In this document: positions 21,881 through 33,418 of the stretch, piece by piece
How positions within the stretch are numbered: position 1 is the stretch's first letter
Layout of the letters: each line of letters begins with the position of its first letter
The notes under the pieces: generated by a model
Told to the model about the DNA's origin: nothing
Database searches by the model: none
Seen by the model: the letters and a program-made list of their open reading frames with translations, nothing else
Program-made: the position numbers and the translations under genes
Assembly (NCBI GenBank): GCA_033439265.1
Contig: JAVTVX010000010.1
Span: 8,866,001 to 8,930,000 of the forward strand
Direction: 5' to 3'
Source: Dillenia suffruticosa
Lineage: Eukaryota; Streptophyta; Magnoliopsida; Dilleniales; Dilleniaceae
DNA: 64,000 nt

Positions 21881-24300
21881 GGTGTTTAGTTCAAAAATCT
21901 CTTGATACCAACCCCCAAGACTTTTAATAAACTGAGATATCTAGAGTTAGCCTTTTACAAGGCATTTAGATAGTATTTCATATTTATGAAAAATTTATAA
22001 ATATTTTAAATGAGACAAGGGAGTGGAAGATGTTATCAAGCCTCACCTATGATTTTTTTTTTTTTTTTTAATTTTCTAATTTTCCCTTTAGTCAAAAGAG
22101 GCTGCCATGTTAACATCCCCCACATGTCCTTTCCTTCCCTTGGCGCAGCATTTCCTGCGTTTTCTTAACGGAGTCATCTAAACTCGCAATTTCCAACCTA
22201 CCACGTCTGGAAAAGTTTATCAAGACAGGTGCCTTCGCTTGCGCCCCACAAACCATTCAACCAGATCTTCTTGTTCTTATCGCAACTTTTTTGGCTTAGC
22301 CAGTTGCGGCTGGAGTTGACAGCCGGCCTCAACTCCTTGACGTCATCATAATTAACGATATTAAATATATTTTTAAATTTTTGTGGCAATACCTAAAACC
22401 GAGTTACACAGCGGATGAAGCCAACGGAAATTTTTTAATATTAATATTTTTTATTTTTTAAAATATTTTAATACCTTAAATTAATTTATATTCATATAAA
22501 AATTTTTATATTTTTTATATTTTTTATATTTATATATTTTTATTTATTTAATTATAATTATAATTTTTTATATTATTTATCTTATGATTAATAATTATAT
22601 ATTTAATTATATAAATATCTAATAATAAAAAATACCAACACATAATCTTATTGAACATGATACAGGAAGATCGAGCTTGACTTGGCTTGTTATCTCTTGT
22701 CTCATCGTCCGATGACGAGACCAAAGCTGACGCCCATTTGTATGGGTCAGCAAAGAGCATCACTGCCGCAAAAAATAATTGATGACAAGTCATTATAATT
22801 GGAGGTATGAAAATGAATAAAATTATCATATAATGTATATATCTTACATGGTCTGGTCCCGCACCATTGACTCAACACTCGTGAAAAAAAAGGACTGCCG
22901 GACACCTGCCGCAAATATCTAAACATGGGTTGAAAATAATTCTCAATCCAAAACAAAGCTGAAAGGAAAAAAAAAAAAAAAATACATAGAAGCTTGTAGG
23001 GAAGAAGCATAACCAAGTTTTGATTATTTTTACAGGACCTATCTCTTCTCTCTTAACGGTTGCAAGAGTGAGCAATTGGAATCTCAAATTCAATGCGCCA
23101 AGCCTTTAATCATGCGACTAGAGGCCAACATGATAATGGTCAAACCTTCGCAACAAGCTTTTAGCTTACAGCTTAGATCTTAAAAAGCCCAGTTGCAGGT
23201 TATCAAGGATGTAGCCTAATTGCAGTAGCTGCTTGTATGAAAGAAATGCATTCAACTTATGAGTTGAATATAAGTGAAAAGTACATTTAGGACTTGTATA
23301 GCTTTGTTCAATAGGACCATAATTTCTCTGTAAACTTAGTCAACCCAGCATTCGTACGTATGTCTTGTTGATACTTAATAATATGGCATAGTTTGATTGT
23401 AATTTTGTGGACCATTATTAATCCCTTATTTAACCTTATGGACTTTGCTGATACTTGGCTTTCCCAGCTCATTTCTGAAAATCGAGATCAGACAAGTTTT
23501 AGATAACGATTTCAATACAAAATATTATTGATATAATGATAATTAAAAAAATTATATTTGTAAATTTTGTATTTTATATAAAAAACTCTTTCATTATGAT
23601 AATTTTTTACAAATAAAATAAAATAAAGGCTTGTTAAAACAAATTGGACCAACAAAAAATCTAATAAGTGGTAAATTTTGTACTTATGCCTGGTTATTTC
23701 GTCCACTCAAATTTTTATTCTGTTTGTATTTATTTATTTGTTTAGTTTTATTTTTTTAGAAGGAGATTAACTAAAGTCGGTAATATTTTTAGCACGGTTT
23801 TATAAAACAAAAATTTTAAGTAATTAGCCTGGAGGAAGAAGATTTTTGTTTCTCTTACGGTTTGTTTGGACAGAGGGCTTTTATGAGAAATAAATAAAAA
23901 GGAAGGATTTTTAAAAAAACTATTTGATAAAATAATTAATTGGAAGAAAAAGTTTTGAAGAGTTTTTATGAAACAATTCAAATTCAATTTTTCAATCCTA
24001 CCGAATCAATAAAGGGGAAATATTTCCTTTTAAAATTATAAATACTAAATTTATTTTTATATTCTCTAATTTAAAATTTTAATAAAAATAAAAAGAATAA
24101 AACAATAAATTTATACATTTTTTTATTATGTTCCTTTTATTTCTTTTGTCTAACCAAACATAATTTTTTATTTTACTTCTTTTTCCTTCTCTTTCTTATT
24201 ATATATTTTATTATTAAATATGATTTTTTATCACTTTTCTTTCTTTTCTTCAACTCCCCTAGGTTGTCAAACACACTCCTATGGCCCCGGGTTCAATTTA
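21881..24300. other. Intergenic DNA with fragments, no intact gene
   Basis: Mostly AT-rich. On the minus strand at about 22110-22390 there is a possible broken coding remnant: a frame with NKKIWLNGLWG and LDKLFQTW that, after a frame change, continues for about 30 codons. It faintly resembles the DUF4283-type domain of plant LINEs, but I cannot confirm it. From about 23858 to 24165 a GTTTGTTTGGAC..CTAACCAAACA arrangement resembles a MITE. Nothing else is supportable. Confidence 0.4.
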
Positions 24301-24433
24301 TCGAGTTCTTACAGATCCGGACCGGACCGGACCGGCTAACCGAACCACAATTAAGATTAATGTTCACGTTAGCGGCGCATTTTAACAAGGCCGCCTCCCG
24401 TTGCTTCTTCGTTCATCCCCTTCCGTATGGTCT

Positions 24434-24472
<39 letters not shown>

Positions 24473-25072
24473 GGTCAATGCCGGACAAATGTCCTTGACA
24501 CCTCCAGGTATTCCCTTTTCTCTCTATCTCCGGAATTTTGTACTTGCGCAATTTCAAGTACGATTATTAAAACCCTAGATAGATTTTAAATGCCCTTTGA
24601 AATTCACAATCAAATTCGGACAATTAGGGTTTCCTACTGAATTTAGGTTAGCAATTGTACTCATTTGATCTCTATGTCGTTATGATTGCATGCGGTTTAA
24701 TTTCTTTGTTTTACTTGTTGGAATTCAATCAATTTAGTCTTGGCTCTCCTTTCCTTCCTTTTGCAACATAGAATTCCAACTCCAGATCTAGTCTCCCGAT
24801 TATATTTGAGCATGGCTTAATGACGCTATTTTTCTCTGCCCCCGACTTCTTACTCGATTTTATGAAATTTTTTCCCAAAACCCAGAACTGTATTGGATCA
24901 GTTCTAACAACCCCAAAGCTACTGATCAGGTTGATACACATAGCGGTTTATGTATTTTGAATTAAAGATGGGTGTATCTTGTTCTGCAGAGGACATTAGG
25001 GTTAGTTCATGAACCAATATTCTTGCGTGGAAGTACTAGAAGTGTCCATCTCTGTTTTATTGGCTGTATGAG
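24301..25072 (+). promoter_or_regulatory. Promoter and 5' leader of the WDR91-like gene
   Basis: Holds a (CT)n run at 24439-24470 and a possible 5'-UTR intron (donor CTCCAG|GTATTC near 24508, acceptor TTCTGCAG near 24990). CT runs in leaders are common in plants. No ATG in the inferred spliced leader appears in frame with the CDS start at 25073. Confidence 0.4.
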
Positions 25073-28000
25073 ATGGAAAACATGCAATATGGTGACGAGC
25101 TGGTGCGAGAGTTTCTAGTCTTCAGAGGGTTTACAAAAACACTACAGGCATTTGAAGCAGAATTGTCCACTGATGTTGGTAAAGGTTTTCAAGTTGAGAA
25201 GATACTAGATTTGATATTTTCTGTCTATATCCCCCAATTTCAAGCAGAAAAATTAGTTGGGCTGCTAAATTTTTTCAAGGAATGTTTCTCTTCACCAGCT
25301 GAGACTCTACCTTTTTCCACACTATCAAAATTGGAGGTCTCTGTACTACGATACTACATTGTTCATGCCATAAAATCTGGAAGAAAGGACAAAGTTGTGG
25401 AGCTTTACGGAATATGTGGCAATGACTTGATTCAAAGAGGTCAAGACTGGGGACCATGGTTCGGTGGGTTAATACCTTTATGAATTACTTGATTTTGGCA
25501 TTCTGATTTATTTATTTGTTATTTTGTTTTTGACATCTTTAAATCCTTTATGCAGGTATTCCATATTTGAAAAACCCAAGTTTGGATCCACAGTTTCGTG
25601 TCTACTTTTCGAAGGAGTGGTTTGACACATTGCATCTCTCTATGAACAATTTTTTATGCAAGATCTTTAATGGCTCTCATATCCTTTTACTTAGATTCTT
25701 CTTGGTCCTGGTTTGTGCCCCTTCCAACTCGGTCTAAATGGTAATAATGTTTTAATATCTAGAGAATAGAAGCACCACCAAATCACATTTAAGATTACCA
25801 TCAATCAAAAATGGTTTCTTAATTGATGTTAAGGTGGATGAGTGAAGTTTAAAAAAAAAAAAAAAGAGATAGATTTAAGATGGGCATTGAAAATTAGACT
25901 AAGAGGAGAAAGCCTAATTGTAGATAAGATGAGAGACAATAGGTTAAGATGGCTTGGGCATTTTCAAAGAAGACCGGCTAATGCTCATATTAAAAGAAGT
26001 GACAATAAAACTCTAGGAGAAGGGATAAAATATGATATAATCACTTAAGACTTAATCAGATGTGAATTTCAATAGAGCCAAATGGAGAAGACCGATTCAT
26101 GTTACTGACCCCAATCAAGTTTGGACAAAGGCATAGATGAGTTGAGCTGAGTATCAAGTTAAAAATGGTTTATCATATAACACCTACATTATTCAATCTT
26201 ATTGTATATATAGAAATCCTCTCCTCATTTTGCTGTTTTAGAAAAAAGGAGTAGTAAGATACTTTTAGTGATCTTTTTCCTCACTAATAAATTCTTTGCT
26301 TGTGCTGCTTTTTTTTTTTATGTACTTAATTTTAAATGAGACAATTATTCCTTGTTCAAGCTGGACGATGGCAATATGTCGAACATCATGCTTCTAGATG
26401 TGCATAATTTGTACCATAATTGATGGATGGACTTACAAGTGATATTTAAGTACCTCAGCAAGGTGCAAGGTGTGAACAAGAAGTGGTAAATTGGATACAT
26501 GTTTGAATGGTTCTAAATTTGTTAACAGAAATAGAGATATGTAAATTTAAAGAGAGTATGAGTTGTAAAGGAAAGGTAGGAAAAATTGAAGGATCAATTA
26601 TAAATGACACTTTCTGCTACCTAAAGCAATTGAGGTGGATGTGGTGGACAAGATAGGACATGGTGGACAAAGTGGAGGAGTACCTAAAAAATTACTGTTT
26701 GATCCTAAAACTTGAACAGGTCCTTAAGGAAAGTCTTTATAAACCACAATAAGATTGAGAATGTTTTTAGGCTTAATTTGGTGGGTTATTGAACAGCTAC
26801 ACTCACAGCACAAGTATTCCAGAGATGAAATTACCAAGGTGGATGAATGGTTTAGAAAAGAATGAAAGGATGTGAAATGTCAAGTGCATGCGGAAACTGT
26901 CAAGGGTGGTTTCATCACTGATGTTATGTGAAGAGAAGGCAAGTAAATGCGCCTTGAGAAGAAGTGATACTATGCAAATTGATACTGTCCTATGAACTAC
27001 AGGAAGATCTAAGAAGACTGGAAATAATGGTAAAGGTAAAGGTATATATCATGTCGCAAAATTATTTATTTGCTCTTAATTTGCACTTAGCAACAAACTT
27101 GTGTAACCATAGCCACACAATCGAATTGGGCATGGCTTAAAAGTCCGAGGAAGGTGTAGCATGGTAATGTCAAATTTGGAGCTGAATTTAACAATCTTAA
27201 GAATTGTTCGCTATCGAAGTAGGTAATTGGCATGGAGAGGCACTGGAGTTGTTTGTGAATGTGCTGTAACTAGCAATTTTGAGCAATATCATGATACTGC
27301 CAGGGGTCACCGTCATCTATCATACTTCTGTTTTCTCCTGTATTTTTTTTAGGGGTTTTCTAGGCGTATTATTGGTAAAAGTTAAATAATAGGGCTCAAT
27401 TTTATTCTGTTTATTTGTTTGTGCAGTTTCAAGTAGTTGTTTAATAACTCATTATTCTCCCAAACCTTTTCAAAATCTATCAACAACTTTCCTAGTCCAC
27501 ATGTAATAGTTAAGTTTTCTGCCATTATATCTAATTAATGAGATCCTTGACTTATCCACGCATCCCAGCCCTATTGAGGATCAGTTCTGACAAGAATACT
27601 GTTAACCGTCTCAGAACAGACATTAAACAGCTTAATCTTAAGTTAGCACAGCTTCAGGCCATGTTGGAGGAAAAAGAGGCTGAATTGTGCAAGTTGAGGA
27701 GGTAAGATTTTCTCTATGCTGTATCTCTGTGTACCACGGCTCCTTTAAACTCCTTGCCCTGATATTAGTGTTTTTGCTGTTCAGAAATGATGCATCTGTG
27801 ATGGAAGCAAGCACAAGTCAAGCCAACATCTCAACTTCTTCCATAATTGGGACTTTAAGTTCCGCTTATGAAGATGGAATGGTTCCAGCAGGAGAATCTC
27901 ATGAAATTTCTGTTCCTACAACTCCTTATATCAGTGAAAGGGAGCTGGATCCTGATGTTAATGGTTCGAGATCTACAAAGGTCTTGCTGGAGTTGATGTC

Positions 28001-30156
28001 AGACAAATCTGATAATGGTTCGAGTCAAACAGAATTTGCTGTTGAAGGTACTACTGGTGGTTCTTTTCATATACTGCACAGTCATTCTTTTTATTACACA
28101 CATCACAACATGGCATATTGAGGTTTATGATTAAGCTCAAAGGTAAGAGGTGAAAAAGATATATAGAAGGATGAAGAAGATAGTGAACCAAGCAACTAAA
28201 GTTTAGGCAGCCTAAATTCTTGGCATCATATAACTTTTATATAAGACTGATTTAGATTCTCTTCTATCATCTTATGCCATTATGTTTGTGGTTTTATTCA
28301 AAGAAATCTGGGTTATCTACGATATTTATTGATGATATTTTTGTGGGTTCCCCCTCACATATGCTTTCATCATAATTGACTGGATAAGAGAGAAACTTGT
28401 ACCATGTTTCCAAAAGTTGTTAGATTTCGGACTCTCTAGTTCCAAGTAACTCTCTCTATCCTCATTCATAAGGATGAGGGACCTGAATTTTTTGGATTTT
28501 AAAGTCTCATTTCCTATTGTTCTATGGTTTAAGTTTGTCATTATGTTGCCTACCAAAGTTCTACTTATATATGTAATGATATGTCTTGGCAGATAACACC
28601 AGAGAAATGCAAAGAGAGGAAGAATTTCCTGAAGTGAAGGTAGATTTTCAGGTACTTACTGATTGTTTTTCTCCCATTTATATACATACTTCTGTTTTCA
28701 GCAATAAATTTTCAACCATTGTGATCAATATGACTTCTGGTAACCATGGTATTTAGGAGACATTCTTAGGTCACACAAGTCCAATCAGTCGTAGCCGTTT
28801 TTCTGCCTCTGGAAACAACATAGCAAGTGCTTCTGTGGATGGTACAGTCAGGTAGACAATGTGAATGATTCAAATTATCTTGTTCACTGACACATAAACA
28901 TGTAATATATAATTGCCATATGCCACTTGATCTTGCTTGCATGTTGTTGAGATAGCAAACGACCTGCAAGTCTATGGATATAAGTCCTGCTTTACTTATA
29001 CCCAAGTCATCTTTGCTTTGCTTTTGAAGCATCTTCCCATGTATTTCTATTTTTGAGATTGCCTTTCTGAGCATAATGAGAAGAGCTAATTACACTATAT
29101 CTGTGAAAGTAATGCGAGTTACATTTTATTTGTCTAAAATCTAATGGAAGTAATGCTATTAATTTGCATCATTTTTGCTTGCTATAAAGTGAAACGAGAC
29201 TATATTGCCACACTTACAAATATCATGTTATAACTACCTGTCCATAATAGGGAAAAACATGAAGAGCATGCAGAAGCATTGATTTAATAATATTTCCATG
29301 TTACACCATTAAGTCCCACACAATCAATAAAATAATAACATTAAAGCACATAAGTGTTTCATAGATCTTTATAACAAGGAGAAAATAAATATAGACCTTT
29401 ATATATTTGTAACAAAAAATTAGTTATATTATATAGAATATGCCTTTTTATATTAAGTTAATTGGAATATGTGTGTTTAAGAGAGAGGGAGAGAGAGGAG
29501 ATCTAATTGGGGATTAGATAGCAGATACTAATTATCTGGGTAGCATGGTCACTGACAAGAGTCGTGAACCACCCTAGGTGACACACATCTCAGCATACAA
29601 AATTTCTAAACAGAAAAAAGGTCTCAACACTGATTGATATGCTTTTTATGTATATAAGCATATAATTAAAACAACATAAATTAGTTGTGTGTATAGGTCT
29701 TGCATAATTGGTACATAGCAGCTCATATTAAAATGAGACCATTATTATGATATAGTTTGTATGACAGAACCTTTTAATTACATAAACCATGTAAAAGTGT
29801 TTGAGGAGTGTTTGCATAGCATTTGGTGTGTAAAAGAACAGTGAAAGTTGAACAGAGTGCGAGTGTTGTGCGAGACTCGGTTTTATGTATGGATACAACT
29901 ACCATTTTTGCAGTGCCCATGCATGATAGCTAGGAGACGGCTGGAATAGTAATTCAAGTGGGTGAATGAAATTGAATCTAGTCAGTTTTAAATGTAATTG
30001 GTTTGGTCTCTTTAGTGTTCTTGAAAAATGATCATAACCTATTTGATACATATTAATAAGCATACAAAACACAAATTCAGCCAAAAAGGGCATATAAGCA
30101 TGAATTTGTGCGGTCATTGTGGACATGCTTTATAGTTTTGTCGTAGTTCTGTGCTC

Positions 30157-30203
<47 letters not shown>

Positions 30204-33200
30204 GGTATTAATTTGACACTTCTTTTCTTCCAGCCTTTTTTTCTTTTTCTCATTTACCAGTTGAGTTGGCACTGATTGGCCAGCTTCTAATAACAATCAT
30301 ATTTTGGCACCGACTAGACCATCCTAAGGCATTGTTTTTGTTTTACCTTCTCAATTAGTTGTTCATTCTAATTCAAAGGCTTTTACAATTTGTTGCATAT
30401 TTTGGTGAAGGATATGGACTTATGATTCTTCAACTCCAACATCAAAAAATGCAACTATCTACTGCGGGGCAGAGATCATGTCTCTTGACTGGGACTGTAA
30501 ATCTGATCGCCTGGTATGATAATCTGCCAGCCGCTGTATGATTGTTTAAATTAGAGAATCTTGAAATTGGGTTTATGTTGTCCTGGAAAAAGCTTCTCAT
30601 AGGCACTGCTGATGGAGGTATTAAAGCTTGGAATGTTGATGCAAAGAGAGTTGTTTGTGACCTCAATACAAGTGAGGCATTTCCAAGGTTGTTATTTGAA
30701 GATTACTGACAACTTTTCTGGGGTTAGAAAAAAAATGCTGATGTTTTGTCTTCCTCATTTCTTTCTTTTCATATGTGTATTTTTGCTTTTGCAGTGTCTT
30801 GGATCTGAAGTGCAGCCCTGTGGAACCAATTTTTGTCTCTGCAGCATCATCCAGAAGGTATTATTTACTCAATCTCACCATTTTTCCTTCAGTGTCATAA
30901 TTAGGAAGATCATGTTTGAGGTACTGTATGGAGTTGTTATATTTGTTTGTTTGTATGTGATTGTGTGTATAGACAACTTTCAATAAATGAGATGACGTAA
31001 GGCAAAGAATTGGTAAGCAAGGCTTTTATATCTTTCTTAATTGTCCATTGACATTTCATTGTATAAAGGATCTTGCAACTCTTGTATTGTTTGCTTTGAT
31101 TTGCCTTCCACCACCACCTTTCTCTGATTTTTAGAATTTTGTATCTATTTACCGTCGTAATGTCCTGTGTCAGTGTGGGATGTTTCTTTTGTTGTCATTG
31201 GCTCTTAAGATGGCCATCTATTTAAATTAATGACAGGATTATCTTCTTATTTCTCTTTGACTTTAGAATCAGCATTCTGTGTAGATCCTATTAGGATGTG
31301 TGTTTACTATGCCTGTTCTTTCTGATGCATTTTTACCGAGATATACTTAATATTTACCATCTTTTTGTGTATGCATTGGATGGTGTTTGTAGTATGAGTG
31401 TTTATTATGCTGCTTCTTGTTGGTAAGTAAGGATGCTACTATATCACATATTTTATGTGAGGATCCACTCTTAAGGATGCTGAGTTCTTATGCTTACTTC
31501 AGATGCTTTGGGATTGGGTTTACATGCAGGAGTGGTTCAAATTACATTGACAAATTGGGGTTTGCTTCACTAACCGTTTGGAACATGAAGGCATGGAAGG
31601 CAATGGTAGGTCCATCATTCTTCCGGACTCCATGTTATCTAATTTTTTTGTAGGGAACAGGTCAAATTGAATCTTAATGACATTTTCACTTGAATGAAGA
31701 CAGTTCTTCCCCTTGGTGAAGAGCCACCTGCAATTACTTCATTGTGTTTTAATCACAATGGCAAGATTTTAGCTGCTGCTGCAACTGATGGAATGATACA
31801 TATGTTTGGTATCCTTTTTGCATTTTACACTTATGAGATTGAGCATAAGATGACTTATCTTTGCTGAGCTAGTTTTCACTTATGTTATATGTGAGATGGA
31901 AACCTCCTGGCTGTTAATATTTAAACTGTCATACTGAAGAATATCAAAGGCTACTGCTGAAATATGCATGTTAATGATTGAATTTGAAGGTGGAATTGCT
32001 TCTCAAGGGCAAATCTACTATATTTCAGCAAGACGAGTTACCGTCTAGTAGTTCCAAGTGCTTATGCACCTGTACAATCTCAATCCCTAAAATACTCCTT
32101 AACAAACCCAGACATGTCTGCTGGTCTTCAAATTACCGGGTGGCCTGCCCATGATTCTGCAATAAGCTCAATCTTTTTTGGCCATGATGAAACAAGCATT
32201 TTCAGCTTTGGTTTAGATGGAAAGGCAAGTTGTTTCTGCTTTTTAGCTTAAAATTAATGGTTGTGCTTATCTATTATTTTTTAAATTTGTAGTCTGTACA
32301 ATTTTAGAGATTTTTAAGGGTGTCTTTTGTGTCAACAGATTTTGGAATGGAGTCTGCAGAATCAAGGTCAAGTCCTTTGGTCGAGAAACTGTGGCAGGTA
32401 GTTATATTGCTTGATCCATTGGACTTGTGTGATGTTTATGGTGTTCCTGGGAAGAAATTAAGAAATTTAAAATAATTAAGAGGAAATTAGTCACTCACTA
32501 GTATTAACTCCTTATTTACCATAAGGTTATGGATAAGTTTCTTTATGCATCATGCATCTTGATATCATATATTGTTTCTTGGGACAATGTTGTTAGTAAT
32601 ATGTTATGGGAATAAGATATCCCGTGACATAATTACGGAGGATATTGGAAAAATGTTTTGCAGCAGGGCCTCATGGGTATTGCTGTAGCTGAGCTACCAT
32701 AGCCACGAAGACTTTCTCCATTGTCTCTTCTAATTCCTTCTATTTGTTTATCTTCCTCTTCCTCATTTATTTTTGTCATGCCACTATCTTCCTCTTCCTC
32801 ATTTATTCATGTCATGCCACTATATAATGCTCTTTATTTTCTTGCCTCAAAATTAGTCTAATTGTTATTGACCTTTAGGTCACTAAATATGGACTGACGA
32901 TATGAGTTCATGCATTTATCCTATTTCTATAGATTCTGCAATCTGGAGAAGTCAAAATACTGTAGAAATGAGATGGCATTAGATGCTACAGGGAGGAGGT
33001 TGTTGGTTACATCTGGTTCAGTACGAGCACCCATATATCAGGTGAAATAGAAACACCCGCCTCTTTGCGTGTTTGTGTATGTGGGTGTGTGTTTTGTGCA
33101 CAATAATGTATTAAAGAAGGGTTGCATATACTCACAGTTTAGTTTACACGGGACACCCTTGGATCGTGGATTGGCTATTTAATGATCTAGCAGATCATTT

Positions 33201-33418
33201 GAAGTTTCCAACATCCTGGTAGCTTCGCAGATATCTGAAATGGTGGGTCTAATGCAATTATATATGTTGTTAACGTGGATCAGGTTCAAGGATCAATGGG
33301 TGGGCTCAGAACTCTTCCACACAGTGCAGCTATAACAACGGTCGATTGGCACCCTACAATGCCCATTTTTTTGACTGGATCTGCTGATCACTCAATTCGG
33401 GTCTCATCAATTTCATAG
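25073..33418 (+). CDS. WDR91: WD repeat-containing protein 91 homologue
   Basis: Fifteen exons, all joined in frame (1935 nt, 644 residues): 25073-25463, 25556-25678, 27560-27701, 27785-28047, 28593-28651, 28757-28851, 30411-30513, 30593-30687, 30795-30857, 31530-31605, 31700-31808, 32112-32224, 32339-32397, 32933-33041, 33284-33418. The N-terminus (about 1-130) has a LisH-like start (ELVREFLVFRGF) and a helical domain. Residues about 180-218 form a coiled coil, and 219-326 is a Ser/Thr-rich linker. WD40 repeats fill about 327-644 (SASVDGTVRIW, GTADGGIKAW, ATDGMIHMF, GLDGKILEWS, TGSADHSIRV). In animals WDR91 works with WDR81 and Rab7 on endosome maturation and PI3P control; a similar role here is inferred. 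Introns 2 and 11 are U12-type and intron 12 is GC-AG. The gene looks intact. Confidence 0.9.
25679..27559 (+). other. U12-type AT-AC intron (intron 2 of the WDR91-like gene)
   Basis: The donor reads ATATCCTTTT (25679-25688), a full match to the minor-spliceosome AT-AC donor. The branch site TCCTTGAC is at 27544-27551, and the intron ends in CCAC at 27559, about nine bases beyond the branch A. Joining 25678 to 27560 makes a CGC codon and gives the expected NGSRIPALLRIS run. No GT..AG pair near the junction restores the frame this way. The intron is 1881 bp and contains a LINE fragment. Confidence 0.92.
25868..26155 (+). pseudogene. LINE (RTE-like) reverse-transcriptase 3' end, decayed
   Basis: Inside intron 2 of the WDR91-like gene. 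The + strand reads the C-terminal tail typical of plant RTE-type LINEs: KMRDNRLRWLGHFQRRPAN with a following RSD, then, after frame changes, NRAKWRRPIHVTDPNQVW. Only this 3' end remains, which fits the 5' truncation common for LINEs. Stops and frameshifts make it non-functional. Confidence 0.7.
30160..30200 (+). repeat. (CT)n microsatellite in an intron
   Basis: About twenty uninterrupted CT units within intron 6 (28852-30410) of the WDR91-like gene. Confidence 0.95.
31809..32111 (+). other. U12-type GT-AG intron (intron 11 of the WDR91-like gene)
   Basis: The donor GTATCCTTTTT at 31809 matches the GT form of the U12 donor. The branch site TCCTTAAC at 32096-32103 matches its consensus exactly, and the AG is at 32110-32111, eight to ten bases beyond. 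The splice joins TTT-G to AC-ATG, giving MFDMSAG in frame. Confidence 0.9.
32225..32338 (+). other. GC-AG intron (intron 12 of the WDR91-like gene)
   Basis: The donor is AAG|GCAAGT at 32225, the best form of a GC donor for the major spliceosome. The acceptor is CAACAG ending at 32338. The join gives DGKILEWS, the expected WD40 strand. No GT nearby restores the frame. Confidence 0.88.

Noticed and set aside
25679..25736. Exon 2 read-through to an in-frame stop as the true end of the WDR91-like protein
   Set aside because: The AT-AC junction restores the conserved sequence, and all thirteen downstream exons stay in frame.
27687..28121. 144-codon ORF as a separate gene
   Set aside because: It is exon 4 of the WDR91-like gene plus flanking intron sequence.
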